64,000 nt of DNA from Tepidiphilus olei (GTDB taxonomy: Bacteria; Pseudomonadota; Gammaproteobacteria; Burkholderiales; Rhodocyclaceae): the NCBI RefSeq assembly GCF_006980705.1, contig NZ_SBHO01000001.1:1-64000 (forward strand), read 5' to 3'. The notes under the pieces were generated by a model. That model ran no database searches. It had not been told where the DNA came from and worked only from the letters and a program-made list of their open reading frames with translations. Within the stretch, counting starts at the first letter, position 1. Every line of letters begins with the position of its first letter. Positions 56,743-64,000 of the stretch are shown here, in pieces. Made by a program: the position numbers and the translations under genes.

Positions 56743-57263
56743 GGAGTCATCGGCGTGCCGAGCGGGTGAGTGCCTGGCGTGGCGTGGCGTTCGCCGCCAT
56801 GATTTTCCTGCTCGCAGGGGGGGGCGGCTTCGTCCGGGCGGCGGAAGATGCGCCCAAGGCGCAGCCGGTGGGCGATCCGGCGCTCGAGGCGCGTGCCCTG
56901 AAGCTCGGGCACGAGCTGCGCTGTCTCGTGTGCCAGAACCAGTCGATCGCCGAATCCAATGCCGAGCTCGCTCACGACCTGATGAATCAGGTGCGTGAGC
57001 AGCTCGCCGCTGGCAAGAGCGAGGAAGAGGTCCGCGCTTACCTGGTGGCGCGCTATGGCGATTTCGTGCTCTATCAGCCGCCCTTGAAAGCGAGTACGGT
57101 GGCGCTGTGGGTGGGGCCGTTCGTGCTGGCGTTTACCGGGGTGTTCGCTCTGTGGCGGGCGTTGCGGCGCCGTGCGCGTGAAGAAGTGCCGACGCTCTCG
57201 GCCGAAGAGGCGGCGCGCGCCGAAGCCTTGTTGCGCGACACGGACGAAAGGGGGCAATCGTGA
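56739..57263 (+). CDS. ccmH: Cytochrome c maturation protein CcmH (N-terminal/CycL type)
   Basis: Membrane-anchored thiol-disulfide protein of the haem ligase. The 174-aa protein has a signal peptide (hydrophobic residues about 15-33), the R-C62-L-V-C65-Q-N motif, a three-helix domain, and a C-terminal transmembrane helix (about 115-135). ATG 56739 overlaps the ccmG stop. ccmH and ccmI are separate genes here, not fused. Confidence 0.95.
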   Translation: MRSHRRAERVSAWRGVAFAAMIFLLAGGGGFVRAAEDAPKAQPVGDPALEARALKLGHELRCLVCQNQSIAESNAELAHDLMNQVREQLAAGKSEEEVRAYLVARYGDFVLYQPPLKASTVALWVGPFVLAFTGVFALWRALRRRAREEVPTLSAEEAARAEALLRDTDERGQS

Positions 57264-58144
57264 CGGGATTTTTGATGGTGGCGGTGTGCATCGCTTTGGC
57301 GGCGACGGCTTGGGTCGTGTGGCCGCTCGCGCGGCGCCACGGAGGGGCTACCGACGAGGAAGCCCAGGCTCGGGTGGCGCTGACGGTATTGCGCGAGGAA
57401 TTCGCCGCCTTGGAACGCGCGCGCGCAGCGGGCGAACTGGAGGATTCGGCCTATGAGCAAGCCCGGCGCGAGCTGGAAGCGCGGGCCTTGGCCGAGGCGC
57501 AGGCGCGCGACCGCCACCCTCGGCACCAGGAGGCTTCGCCCCTGGCGGTTGCGCTCGTCGGCCTAGGGCTGCCACTACTTGCCGCGGCGGCTTATCTGGT
57601 GGTGGGTTCTCCGCGCTGGGCGAGCGAGGAAGCCGTGCTCGCGGCCACGCGCGAAGCCGCAGCGGCTCAGGCGGCGGGAGCCGCCGGCGTTTCGCTCGAT
57701 CAGATCAAGTCGATGGTGGCGCGGCTCGAAGAGCGTCTGGCCAGCGGCGAGGGCGACGCTCAAGCCTGGGTGATGCTCGCCCGTTCTTATCGCGTACTGG
57801 GAGATCCGGCGCTCGTGGCTGCCGGCTGGGATAGGCTGGAGGCGAAGATCCCTCAGGAACCCACGGTGCTGGTCGAGTGGGCGGAATTGCTGGTCGTCGC
57901 TCGCGACGGGTTCGATGCCGACTCGATAGCCTTGCTGGAGAGGGCGCTCGCGCTCGCTCCGAACGAACCCAAGGCGCTCGCCATGGGCGGAGCGGCAGCC
58001 GCCGCGGCCGGAGAGCACGCCAAGGCGGTGGAGCGCTGGGAGCGCTTGCTCGCGCTCGCCCCGAACGAGGGGGAATTCACCCAGACGCTGCGCGCAGCGA
58101 TCGCAGCGGAGCGGCAGAAAGCAGGGCTGGCTCCGGGAAATTGA
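57260..58144 (+). CDS. ccmI: Cytochrome c maturation protein CcmI (CycH)
   Basis: Apocytochrome chaperone with a periplasmic TPR domain. The 294-aa protein starts at GTG (GTGA overlap with ccmH). It has two transmembrane helices (about residues 4-22 and 95-113) separated by a coiled coil, then TPR-like repeats from about residue 150. It ends the ccm operon; a hairpin overlaps its stop codon. Confidence 0.93.
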   Translation: MTGFLMVAVCIALAATAWVVWPLARRHGGATDEEAQARVALTVLREEFAALERARAAGELEDSAYEQARRELEARALAEAQARDRHPRHQEASPLAVALVGLGLPLLAAAAYLVVGSPRWASEEAVLAATREAAAAQAAGAAGVSLDQIKSMVARLEERLASGEGDAQAWVMLARSYRVLGDPALVAAGWDRLEAKIPQEPTVLVEWAELLVVARDGFDADSIALLERALALAPNEPKALAMGGAAAAAAGEHAKAVERWERLLALAPNEGEFTQTLRAAIAAERQKAGLAPGN

Positions 58145-58160
58145 GCCCTCACGGGGCTCA
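58142..58160. terminator. Hairpin at the ccmI stop / HDOD gene end
   Basis: TGAGCCC (58142-58148) pairs with GGGCTCA (58154-58160) around TCACG. It includes the ccmI stop codon and lies 3 bp from the convergent HDOD gene end. No T tract is present, so terminator strength is uncertain. Confidence 0.4.
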
Positions 58161-58163
58161 TGC

Positions 58164-59009
58164 TCAGCCCACGTTCGCTGCGGTGCGCTGCTGGGCGATC
58201 TCCGCATCGATCATGTCGTCGAGCTCATCTTCGGTGAGCCCGAAAAATTCGGCTACCGGACCGCGCGCCTTGTGCCATTCCTTGTCGCGTCCGATACCGA
58301 CCGTCTCGGCCGCCACGACGTCGGCCATGGCGATGAGGCTCACCAGGTGCGGTACTTGCGGCGGCAGCGTCGTCTCCTCGAACACGGCGACATAGTCGTG
58401 GTGATGGTTGATCGCCAAGGCCACCGGCTCGGCCAATCCCCAGCGTCGGGCAAGGAAAAAACCGACCACGGCATGGTGCGTCTCGTAGCGTACGAACTCA
58501 TGCTCTATAAATGGGCGCTCCGGATCGATCCGGGCGATCGACAGCGTTTCGTGATAGTCGGGATGTGTGCGCGCGAGCAGGAAGAAACCCGTATCGTGCA
58601 AGAGTGCTGCCGTGTGGGCCATGGGGGGCGGCACGGTGCGCATCAGGCGGGCGAAATCCGCGGCGGCTTCGGCCGAGACGCGCAGTTCGTCCCAGATGGA
58701 AGGCCGCAGATTTTTGGGCAGGCCAAAAGTGGAGTGCAGCAGGGCGTGCAGCACGATCTGGTGGGTGCGCTCGAGGCCGATCACCTGCAGCGCCTGGGCC
58801 ACCGATTCGATTTTACGCATACGCATGACGCCGTTGGCCGCGCGCAGCACGGCGGCCGCGAGCGCCGGATCCTGCTGGATCATCTTGGCGAGTTTGGCCA
58901 GGTTCGGGTTTTCCGCCTCGGCCTCCCGGGCGATGGCGGTCAGGACATCGGGGGCGGGCGGGATGTCGAGTCGCGAAGGTTCGGCAAGGGATGTCGGGGC
59001 GGTGTTCAT
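58164..59009 (-). CDS. HDOD domain signalling protein
   Basis: HDOD proteins are catalytically dead relatives of HD hydrolases found in signalling of motility and stress. The 281-aa product is a stand-alone HDOD domain (about residues 15-215) with P-A-P-D-V-L-T-A-I-A, H-T-A-A-L-L-H-D-T-G-F and A-I-N-H-H-H-D-Y. Histidines are retained at H-D and H-H-H positions, so residual metal binding is conceivable. A short C-terminal acidic helix follows. The start is the ATG at 59009; a much longer frame upstream crosses the chemoreceptor gene and is not real. It diverges from the chemoreceptor gene. Confidence 0.9.
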   Translation of the reverse strand: MNTAPTSLAEPSRLDIPPAPDVLTAIAREAEAENPNLAKLAKMIQQDPALAAAVLRAANGVMRMRKIESVAQALQVIGLERTHQIVLHALLHSTFGLPKNLRPSIWDELRVSAEAAADFARLMRTVPPPMAHTAALLHDTGFFLLARTHPDYHETLSIARIDPERPFIEHEFVRYETHHAVVGFFLARRWGLAEPVALAINHHHDYVAVFEETTLPPQVPHLVSLIAMADVVAAETVGIGRDKEWHKARGPVAEFFGLTEDELDDMIDAEIAQQRTAANVG

Positions 59010-59186
59010 GGGGTGGTTCCTCGAAGCGGTGGCTGGATCACGCCAAGGATGTATCGATTTCATGATAGCGCAGTACAGGTCGAGTGAGGGCAACGGTGTG
59101 ACAAGGAAGGAGACACCGTGTCGAATGTCGCTAAAGTTTGACGGAGAAGTGCCGATAAAATTATTACCTGCCGAGGGAGGAGCATC

Positions 59187-61208
59187 ATGAGAGGACAGAG
59201 TCTGACGCGTCGCATCGCCGTAGGGGTGGCGATCGCCACGGTATTTTTCATCCTGTTGAGCACCGCTCTGATCGGTGGGCTGGAGTGGCAGAAACTGCAG
59301 CGCCGCATCGACGAGGCAATGAGCGCTCAGACGCGCAGTGTGCTTTCGGGTTTGCAGATGCTGCACGAGGCCGTCACCGTGTCGATGCACTCCCAACTCA
59401 AGATGCTCAAGAGCTTCTTCCCCTATGGTACCCGGGTCGAGATCGACGCGAAGGAGACCACGGAGATGGGGCCGACCAAGATGAAAGTCCCTATCTTTCG
59501 GCTCGGCGGAATCGAGATGAACGAGCGGTTCATCGAGGTCGATCTCCTCACGGAGCAGACGGGTTCGGTGGCGACGATCTTCGAGCGCATCGGCGACGAT
59601 TTCCTGCGTATCTCGACCTCCCTGCGCAAAGAAGATGGTTCGCGTGCTTTCCTGACCAATCTCGATCGTAATCACCCGGCCTACAAACGCTTGCTTGCAG
59701 GGCAGGAGTACATCGGACCAGCGGTCCTTTTCGGCAAAGACTACATGACCATCTACGAGCCGATCAAATCGGAGGATGGTAAAGTGGTCGGAGCCTGGTT
59801 CATCGGCTATCCGATGGGGAACCTGTTGGCCAAGTTTCGCAGTTCGGTCATGGAAATGAAAATCGGGCAGACGGGGTACGTCTATGTGATGGACAAAAAC
59901 GGCTACATGCGCATCCATCCCTCGCTCGAAGGCAAGAACGTGCGCGAGATGCGCGATGCCACCGGGTACGACTTCGTCGGCGAGATGCTGGAGAAGAAAA
60001 ACGGGGTCGTCCGCTACCAATGGATCGATCCGGGCAAGGACAAGCCGCGGGAGAAAGTGGCTGCCTATGCCTATTTTCCCGAATGGGATTGGTTGGTCGT
60101 CTCCTCGACTTATGTCGATGAGCTGACGGAGGAATTGACGGGCGACATTTTTCGCAATTCCCTGGCAGCCATCGGAGAGGCGGCGCTGCTCGCTCTGGTG
60201 ATGATCTGGCTGGTGCGCCGTGCCTTGCGTCCGCTCGATACCTTCGTTCAGGTGACCGAGCGCATGGCGTCGGGAGATTTGAGCCAGACCCTGCACTATG
60301 AGCGCAGCGACGAGTTGGGGCGCTTGGCCACCGCGATCAACCACATGCGTTCCGAGCTCGCGGGCCTCATCGGCGCTTTGCAGCGCGAAGCGAGCGATGT
60401 GGCGGTTCGGGCCCAAACGATCGAACGGCAGGCCGAGGAGGTGCAGCAGCGCATCGCCGTTCAGGCCGACGATACCCAGGCCGTGGCTGGCGCGATGGAG
60501 GAATTCAGCGTAGCTCTCAATCAGCTCGCGCAGCACATGCGCGAGACGGCCCGGCGCGCCCAGGCATCCATGGAAAAATCAGAGGAAGGAGCGGCGACGA
60601 TCGCTGCCGCGATCGAAGGGATGAACCAGATCGCGCAGATCGTGGAAACGGCGGCCGAGCGCATTCGCACTTTGGAAGGTTTCTCCCAGCAGATCTCGAC
60701 CATCGTGGCCACGATCCGTGAGATCGCAGATCAAACGAATCTTCTCGCCTTGAACGCCGCCATCGAAGCGGCGCGGGCCGGTGAGCAGGGACGCGGCTTT
60801 GCCGTGGTGGCCGATGAAGTGCGCAAGCTCGCCGAGCGCACGGGTAACGCCACGCAAGAGATCGGGGATATGATCGCCAAGATCCAGCATGCCACGTCCG
60901 AAGCGGTCGCCGGAATGGATGAAGGAGTGGACGAAGTGCGGCGGGGGGTGGAACACGCGCGGCAGGCGCGTAGCGCGATCGACGAAATTCGGCAGGAGTC
61001 GCTCGAGACGGCGCGTGCAGTACAGGAAGTGGATCAGGCGCTGGACCAGCAGACCGAGGCGGTACACACGATCGCTCAGCGAGTGGAGCGCATCGCCGGT
61101 AGCGCCGAGGCGTCGGCTGCGGCGGCCAAAGACAGCGAGGCACAGGCCAAGGCACTGCAGGAGGCGGCCTCGAGCCTGCGCCAGCGGGCCGATCACTTCA
61201 AGGTGTGA
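59187..61208 (+). CDS. Methyl-accepting chemotaxis protein with Cache-type sensor
   Basis: Transmembrane receptor that signals through CheA/CheW. The 673-aa protein has a first membrane helix (about residues 10-32), a large periplasmic Cache sensor (about 35-320; Cache_3/Cache_2 fusion style with [10 protein letters not shown] and P-E-W-D-W), and a second helix (about 326-346). A HAMP domain (about 348-400) and a signalling domain with the hairpin [18 protein letters not shown] follow. CGAGGGAGGAGC precedes the ATG. The end overlaps alr by 11 bp, convergent. Ligand unknown. Confidence 0.96.
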   Translation: MRGQSLTRRIAVGVAIATVFFILLSTALIGGLEWQKLQRRIDEAMSAQTRSVLSGLQMLHEAVTVSMHSQLKMLKSFFPYGTRVEIDAKETTEMGPTKMKVPIFRLGGIEMNERFIEVDLLTEQTGSVATIFERIGDDFLRISTSLRKEDGSRAFLTNLDRNHPAYKRLLAGQEYIGPAVLFGKDYMTIYEPIKSEDGKVVGAWFIGYPMGNLLAKFRSSVMEMKIGQTGYVYVMDKNGYMRIHPSLEGKNVREMRDATGYDFVGEMLEKKNGVVRYQWIDPGKDKPREKVAAYAYFPEWDWLVVSSTYVDELTEELTGDIFRNSLAAIGEAALLALVMIWLVRRALRPLDTFVQVTERMASGDLSQTLHYERSDELGRLATAINHMRSELAGLIGALQREASDVAVRAQTIERQAEEVQQRIAVQADDTQAVAGAMEEFSVALNQLAQHMRETARRAQASMEKSEEGAATIAAAIEGMNQIAQIVETAAERIRTLEGFSQQISTIVATIREIADQTNLLALNAAIEAARAGEQGRGFAVVADEVRKLAERTGNATQEIGDMIAKIQHATSEAVAGMDEGVDEVRRGVEHARQARSAIDEIRQESLETARAVQEVDQALDQQTEAVHTIAQRVERIAGSAEASAAAAKDSEAQAKALQEAASSLRQRADHFKV

Positions 61209-62289
61209 TCATGACCCCGCGATGGATGCGTTGGACGCGCTTGACGTGGCACAGCAACTCGTAGGAGATGGTGCCGGCGGCGCGGGCCACCTCGTCGACC
61301 GACACGGTCTTGCCCCATAGCTCCACGATCGCGCCTTGGCCGACGTCTTCAGGGAGGGGGGAGAGATCGACGGTGAGCATGTCCATCGAGATGCGACCGA
61401 TGAGTCGTGTGCGCCAGCCTTCTACCGCCACGGGCGTACCGGTGGGGGCATGCCGCGGATAACCGTCGGCGTAGCCGATGGCGACCAGGCCGACGCGGGT
61501 TGGCCGTTCGGCGACGAAGGTGGCGCCATAGCCCAAGGCTTCGCCAGGGGAGAGCCAACGGGTGGCGATCACACGGCTACTGAGGGTCATTACGGGTCGC
61601 AAGCTGCGGGCCGGGTCGGGGTCGGCATGGGGAAGCAGTGGATTGCCGCCATAGAGCAAGATTCCCGGTCGTGCCCAGTCGCCGCGCGCCTGCGGCCAGG
61701 CGAGCAGCGCCGCGGAGTTTGCCAGGCTCGTCTCGCCCGGCAAGGTGGCCACGCCTCTGTGGAAACGCTGAATTTGCTCCAAGGTCATGCTCGATCGGGG
61801 GTCGTCGGCGCAGGCGAAATGTGTCATCCATACCGGAGCTTCGAGTCCGGGAATGGCTTGCAGGCGCTGCCACACGGCCGAGGCCTCTCGTGGGGCGAAC
61901 CCGGCGCGATTCATGCCGCTATTGATCTTGATCCAGATACGACGGGGGCGGTGTGACGCGAGCTCGAGCATGCGCAGTTGCGCTTCGTGGTGCACGACCG
62001 GCCATAAATCGAGTTCGGCGGCGGCTGTGAGCTCGCCGGGGTCGAACACCCCTTCGAGCAACACGATCGGCCGGCTGATGCCGGACGCACGCAGCGGTAG
62101 CGCTTCCTCGAGGAGGGCGACGGCAAAGCCATCGGCGATTGGCTCGAGGGCTTTGGCGCAGGCGATCGCCCCGTGACCGTAGGCGTCTGCCTTGACGACG
62201 GCTAGAGTCCGACCGCCGGCCAGGCGTTTGGCCAGGAGATAATTTGCGCGTAGCGCGTCGAGATCGATGGTGGCACAGGAGGGGCGCAT
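61198..62289 (-). CDS. alr: Alanine racemase
   Basis: PLP enzyme making D-alanine for peptidoglycan. The 363-aa protein has the cofactor lysine Lys33 in [10 protein letters not shown] and the catalytic tyrosine in A-L-G-Y-G-A-T-F, plus I-S-M-D-M-L-T-V-D. The ATG at 62289 gives the normal family N-terminus; upstream in-frame codons overlap the cytochrome peroxidase terminator. Confidence 0.96.
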   Translation of the reverse strand: MRPSCATIDLDALRANYLLAKRLAGGRTLAVVKADAYGHGAIACAKALEPIADGFAVALLEEALPLRASGISRPIVLLEGVFDPGELTAAAELDLWPVVHHEAQLRMLELASHRPRRIWIKINSGMNRAGFAPREASAVWQRLQAIPGLEAPVWMTHFACADDPRSSMTLEQIQRFHRGVATLPGETSLANSAALLAWPQARGDWARPGILLYGGNPLLPHADPDPARSLRPVMTLSSRVIATRWLSPGEALGYGATFVAERPTRVGLVAIGYADGYPRHAPTGTPVAVEGWRTRLIGRISMDMLTVDLSPLPEDVGQGAIVELWGKTVSVDEVARAAGTISYELLCHVKRVQRIHRGVMITP

Positions 62290-62295
62290 CACGGG

Positions 62296-62339
62296 AAAAA
62301 AGAGTGAGTCCGGTGCGCCATGATAGCCCATCCGGACTC
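62296..62339 (-). terminator. Rho-independent terminator of the cytochrome peroxidase gene
   Basis: On the minus strand GAGTCCGG (62339-62332) pairs with CCGGACTC (62313-62306), followed by CTTTTTT. It lies about 57 nt after the peroxidase stop and just before alr. Confidence 0.8.
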
Positions 62340-62395
62340 GGAGAAGTGTTTCCGCCCGTGTCACGGCGCCCGTTGCGGGCACCGCCGGGTGAGCG

Positions 62396-63430
62396 TCACT
62401 TGAAGGGGTCGGGGCGCGGCGTCTCGGGCCCGGAAGGCGGCAGCAACGGCAAGGGCATTTGCGGCCGCTCGCCGGTGAGCGTGTGGAGGAAAGCGACGAC
62501 TTTTTTCAGTTCGTCGTCGGTGAACGTGCGGCCGAGTTGCAGGCGCCCCATCAGCGTGACGGCGTCTTCCAGGGTGGCGGCTTCGCCGTCGTGGAAGTAA
62601 GGATAGGTGAGCTCGACGTTGCGTAGCGTGGGCACCTTGAAGTACCAGCGGTCTTCGTCCTTCTTGGTCACCGCCGCGCGGCCTTCGGCAGGCGAAGTCG
62701 ACTTGTACGGCTCGACCACGCCGATTTTCTGGAAGGAATTGCCGCCGAGGTTGGGGCCGTTGTGGCAGGCGATGCAGCCGCTCTCATAGAAGATCTTGAA
62801 GCCCTCGAGCTCGGTGGCGGTGAGCGCTTTGTCGTCGCCCTTGAGCCATTGGTCGAAGCGCGCGTTCGGCGTGACCAGGGTTTTCTCGAACTCGGCGATG
62901 GCGTCGGTGATGTGATCGAGGGTGACGACGTCGGTACCATAGATGGTTTTGACCGTTTCGACGTAGCCAGGGATGGACTGGATCACGGCCACGGCGAGCG
63001 TGTGGGGCATGGCCATCTCGACCTGTGCCTGGATCGGACCGGCGGCTTGTTCCTGCAGGTCGGCGGCGCGCCCATCCCAGAACTGGGCGATGTTGAGCGA
63101 GGAGTTGAAGACGGTGGGGGCATTGACCGGGCCCGGCTGCCATTTATGACCGATGGAGGTCTTCAGGTTGTCGACCCCGCCCAGCGAGAGGTTGTGGCAG
63201 GTGTTGCAGGAGATGATGCCGGACATCGACAGGCGCGGCTCGAAGAAGAGCTGACGGCCCAGATCGACTTTGGCCGGATGTTCGATCTTCGCGGGTTCGA
63301 TCGGTTGGATGATGGCCTTGGCCTTTTCGCGTAGCTCTGCCGAGAGGTTGGGTTGGGCGGCTTGAACGACGGAAACGGCGGAAACGGCCAAGCCGGCGAT
63401 GAGCGCGGTGAAGAGAGGTTTGCGGGTCAT
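62396..63430 (-). CDS. Di-haem cytochrome c peroxidase
   Basis: Periplasmic enzyme reducing H2O2 with electrons from c-type cytochromes. The 344-aa protein has a signal peptide (residues 1-24, V-Q-A-A), and two haem motifs: Cys75-N-T-C78-H79 and Cys219-I-A-C222-H223. These correspond to the low- and high-potential sites of the CcpA/MauG family. The chosen ATG starts M-T-R-K-P. It depends on the nearby ccm operon for haem attachment. It has its own terminator and a gene-free 141-bp region ahead. Confidence 0.95.
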   Translation of the reverse strand: MTRKPLFTALIAGLAVSAVSVVQAAQPNLSAELREKAKAIIQPIEPAKIEHPAKVDLGRQLFFEPRLSMSGIISCNTCHNLSLGGVDNLKTSIGHKWQPGPVNAPTVFNSSLNIAQFWDGRAADLQEQAAGPIQAQVEMAMPHTLAVAVIQSIPGYVETVKTIYGTDVVTLDHITDAIAEFEKTLVTPNARFDQWLKGDDKALTATELEGFKIFYESGCIACHNGPNLGGNSFQKIGVVEPYKSTSPAEGRAAVTKKDEDRWYFKVPTLRNVELTYPYFHDGEAATLEDAVTLMGRLQLGRTFTDDELKKVVAFLHTLTGERPQMPLPLLPPSGPETPRPDPFK

Positions 63431-63543
63431 GAACGCCTCCAGCGGAAGAAAAAATTTGTAAGGCGAATTTAGTCCATTTAGCCCTCTGCTGCCGGGAAAA
63501 AGCACCGAAGTTTGCGTTGGGTCAAAGTCGGCCCTTTAGAGAC

Positions 63544-63559
63544 GTTGTCGATCGGCAAC
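63544..63559. promoter_or_regulatory. Near-perfect palindrome upstream of the peroxidase gene
   Basis: GTTGTCGATCGGCAAC is self-complementary except for one T-G pair on each half. It lies about 115 bp before the peroxidase start and 13 bp past the ubiT stop. It may be an operator or the weak end of ubiT; there is no T tract. Confidence 0.3.
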
Positions 63560-63571
63560 AGGAACGCTTCT

Positions 63572-64000
63572 TCAGTGCAGATGAGGTAGGAAAGGGACCT
63601 CGAGCTCGATCGCATCCAGCGTGTTTTTCACGAGGAGCCCCAATTCGGTATCGCCGGAAAGTACCAGGCGCCGCTGGAAGAAGAGGGTGTCGGCGTCTTC
63701 TTCCCGACGCAGCAGGGCGAGGTAGTCGCGAGCGGTGGCACGCAGCGTCAGGCGCGGTGCGACGTACAGCGGCAAGGGGCGGAAGCCTTGCCGGGTGAGC
63801 GTGAGGGCGAGCCGCAATCCGAGGTCGCTCACCTCGATGCGCAGCGGTTGTTCGAGAAGTGTTTCGAGGTCGGCGAGCGGCAGGCGGGGAAAGAGCAGTC
63901 GGTCGAGGGCGAAGGCGAGCACGGCCGCCGGCGGGGTCTGAGGCAAGCGGGAGACGATCCGGGCGAGCGCGGGCGGAAAGGCGAGGCGGGATTCTTTCAT
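63572..64000 (-). CDS. ubiT: UbiT-like SCP2-domain protein (possibly complete, ends at window edge)
   Basis: UbiT is an SCP2 lipid-carrier protein required for O2-independent ubiquinone synthesis together with UbiU and UbiV. The 142-aa product ends with D-T-L-F-F-Q-R-R-L, then G-D-T-E-L-G-L, then V-K-N-x-x-D-A-I-E-L-E. That block is the same as in E. coli UbiT (YhbT) apart from a few positions. The first codon visible is an ATG at the very end of the window; the family length suggests it is the real start or close to it. UbiU and UbiV would be expected outside the window. Confidence 0.88.
   Translation of the reverse strand: MKESRLAFPPALARIVSRLPQTPPAAVLAFALDRLLFPRLPLADLETLLEQPLRIEVSDLGLRLALTLTRQGFRPLPLYVAPRLTLRATARDYLALLRREEDADTLFFQRRLVLSGDTELGLLVKNTLDAIELEVPFLPHLH

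Noticed and set aside
59010-60536. Upstream extension of the HDOD frame to 790 aa
   Set aside because: The added ~500 residues are antisense to the chemoreceptor and have no homology pattern; the ATG at 59009 is the sensible start.

Overview
The window is high-GC DNA from a betaproteobacterium. The evidence is the 23S 3' end and 5S gene, an earP-efp pair whose EF-P has arginine at position 32, and the core order ndk-rlmN-pilW-rodZ-ispG-hisS-yfgM-bamB-der-hfq-hflX-hflK-hflC-DUF2065-hisZ-purA. A Hydrogenophilales-like or other moderately thermophilic or halotolerant lineage fits, but genus cannot be settled from the sequence alone.

Layout. 1-312: end of an rRNA operon (23S 3' end, 5S, terminator). 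335-2133: efp and its rhamnosyltransferase earP, minus strand. 2240-18915: a long, tightly packed plus-strand housekeeping block (nucleotide metabolism, rRNA/tRNA modification, type IV pilus and shape factors, isoprenoid and histidine genes, outer-membrane assembly, Hfq, HflX/K/C, PurA), ending with a glutathione S-transferase and a bidirectional terminator. 18977-35884: accessory stretch centred on osmoadaptation. It holds an old-yellow-enzyme family oxidoreductase, ectABCD (minus strand), a CLC H+/Cl- antiporter, a 145-bp MITE-like element, an enoyl-CoA hydratase / NDP-forming acyl-CoA synthetase pair, a TAXI-TRAP transporter, and an ectoine/hydroxyectoine ABC importer (ehuBCDA). No ectoine-degradation gene is present, so the uptake system looks like one for recycling or osmoprotection.

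36139-47143: tRNA-Leu(CAG), rnr-rlmB, a large MscK-like mechanosensitive channel, tRNA-Thr(TGT), class I fumarase, acetyl-CoA synthetase, and rpmB-rpmG. 47237-51299: GtrA-like flippase, GT-C glycosyltransferase, polyprenyl-phosphate GT2 and a divergent YdjC/HpnK-type deacetylase. Together these resemble the four functions needed to put an amino sugar on lipid A (Bordetella lgm / Francisella naxD type). 51360-58144: a complete System I cytochrome c maturation operon, ccmABCDEFGHI. 58164-64000: HDOD protein, Cache-type chemoreceptor, alanine racemase, di-haem cytochrome c peroxidase, and a UbiT-like SCP2 protein of O2-independent ubiquinone synthesis at the window edge.

Non-coding signals of note are a perfect 10-bp inverted repeat in the ectA leader, repeated CATTGA/TCAATG half-sites ahead of ehuB, intergenic hairpins in ectC-ectD and ehuB-ehuC, and a perfect 14-bp palindrome downstream of ehuA.
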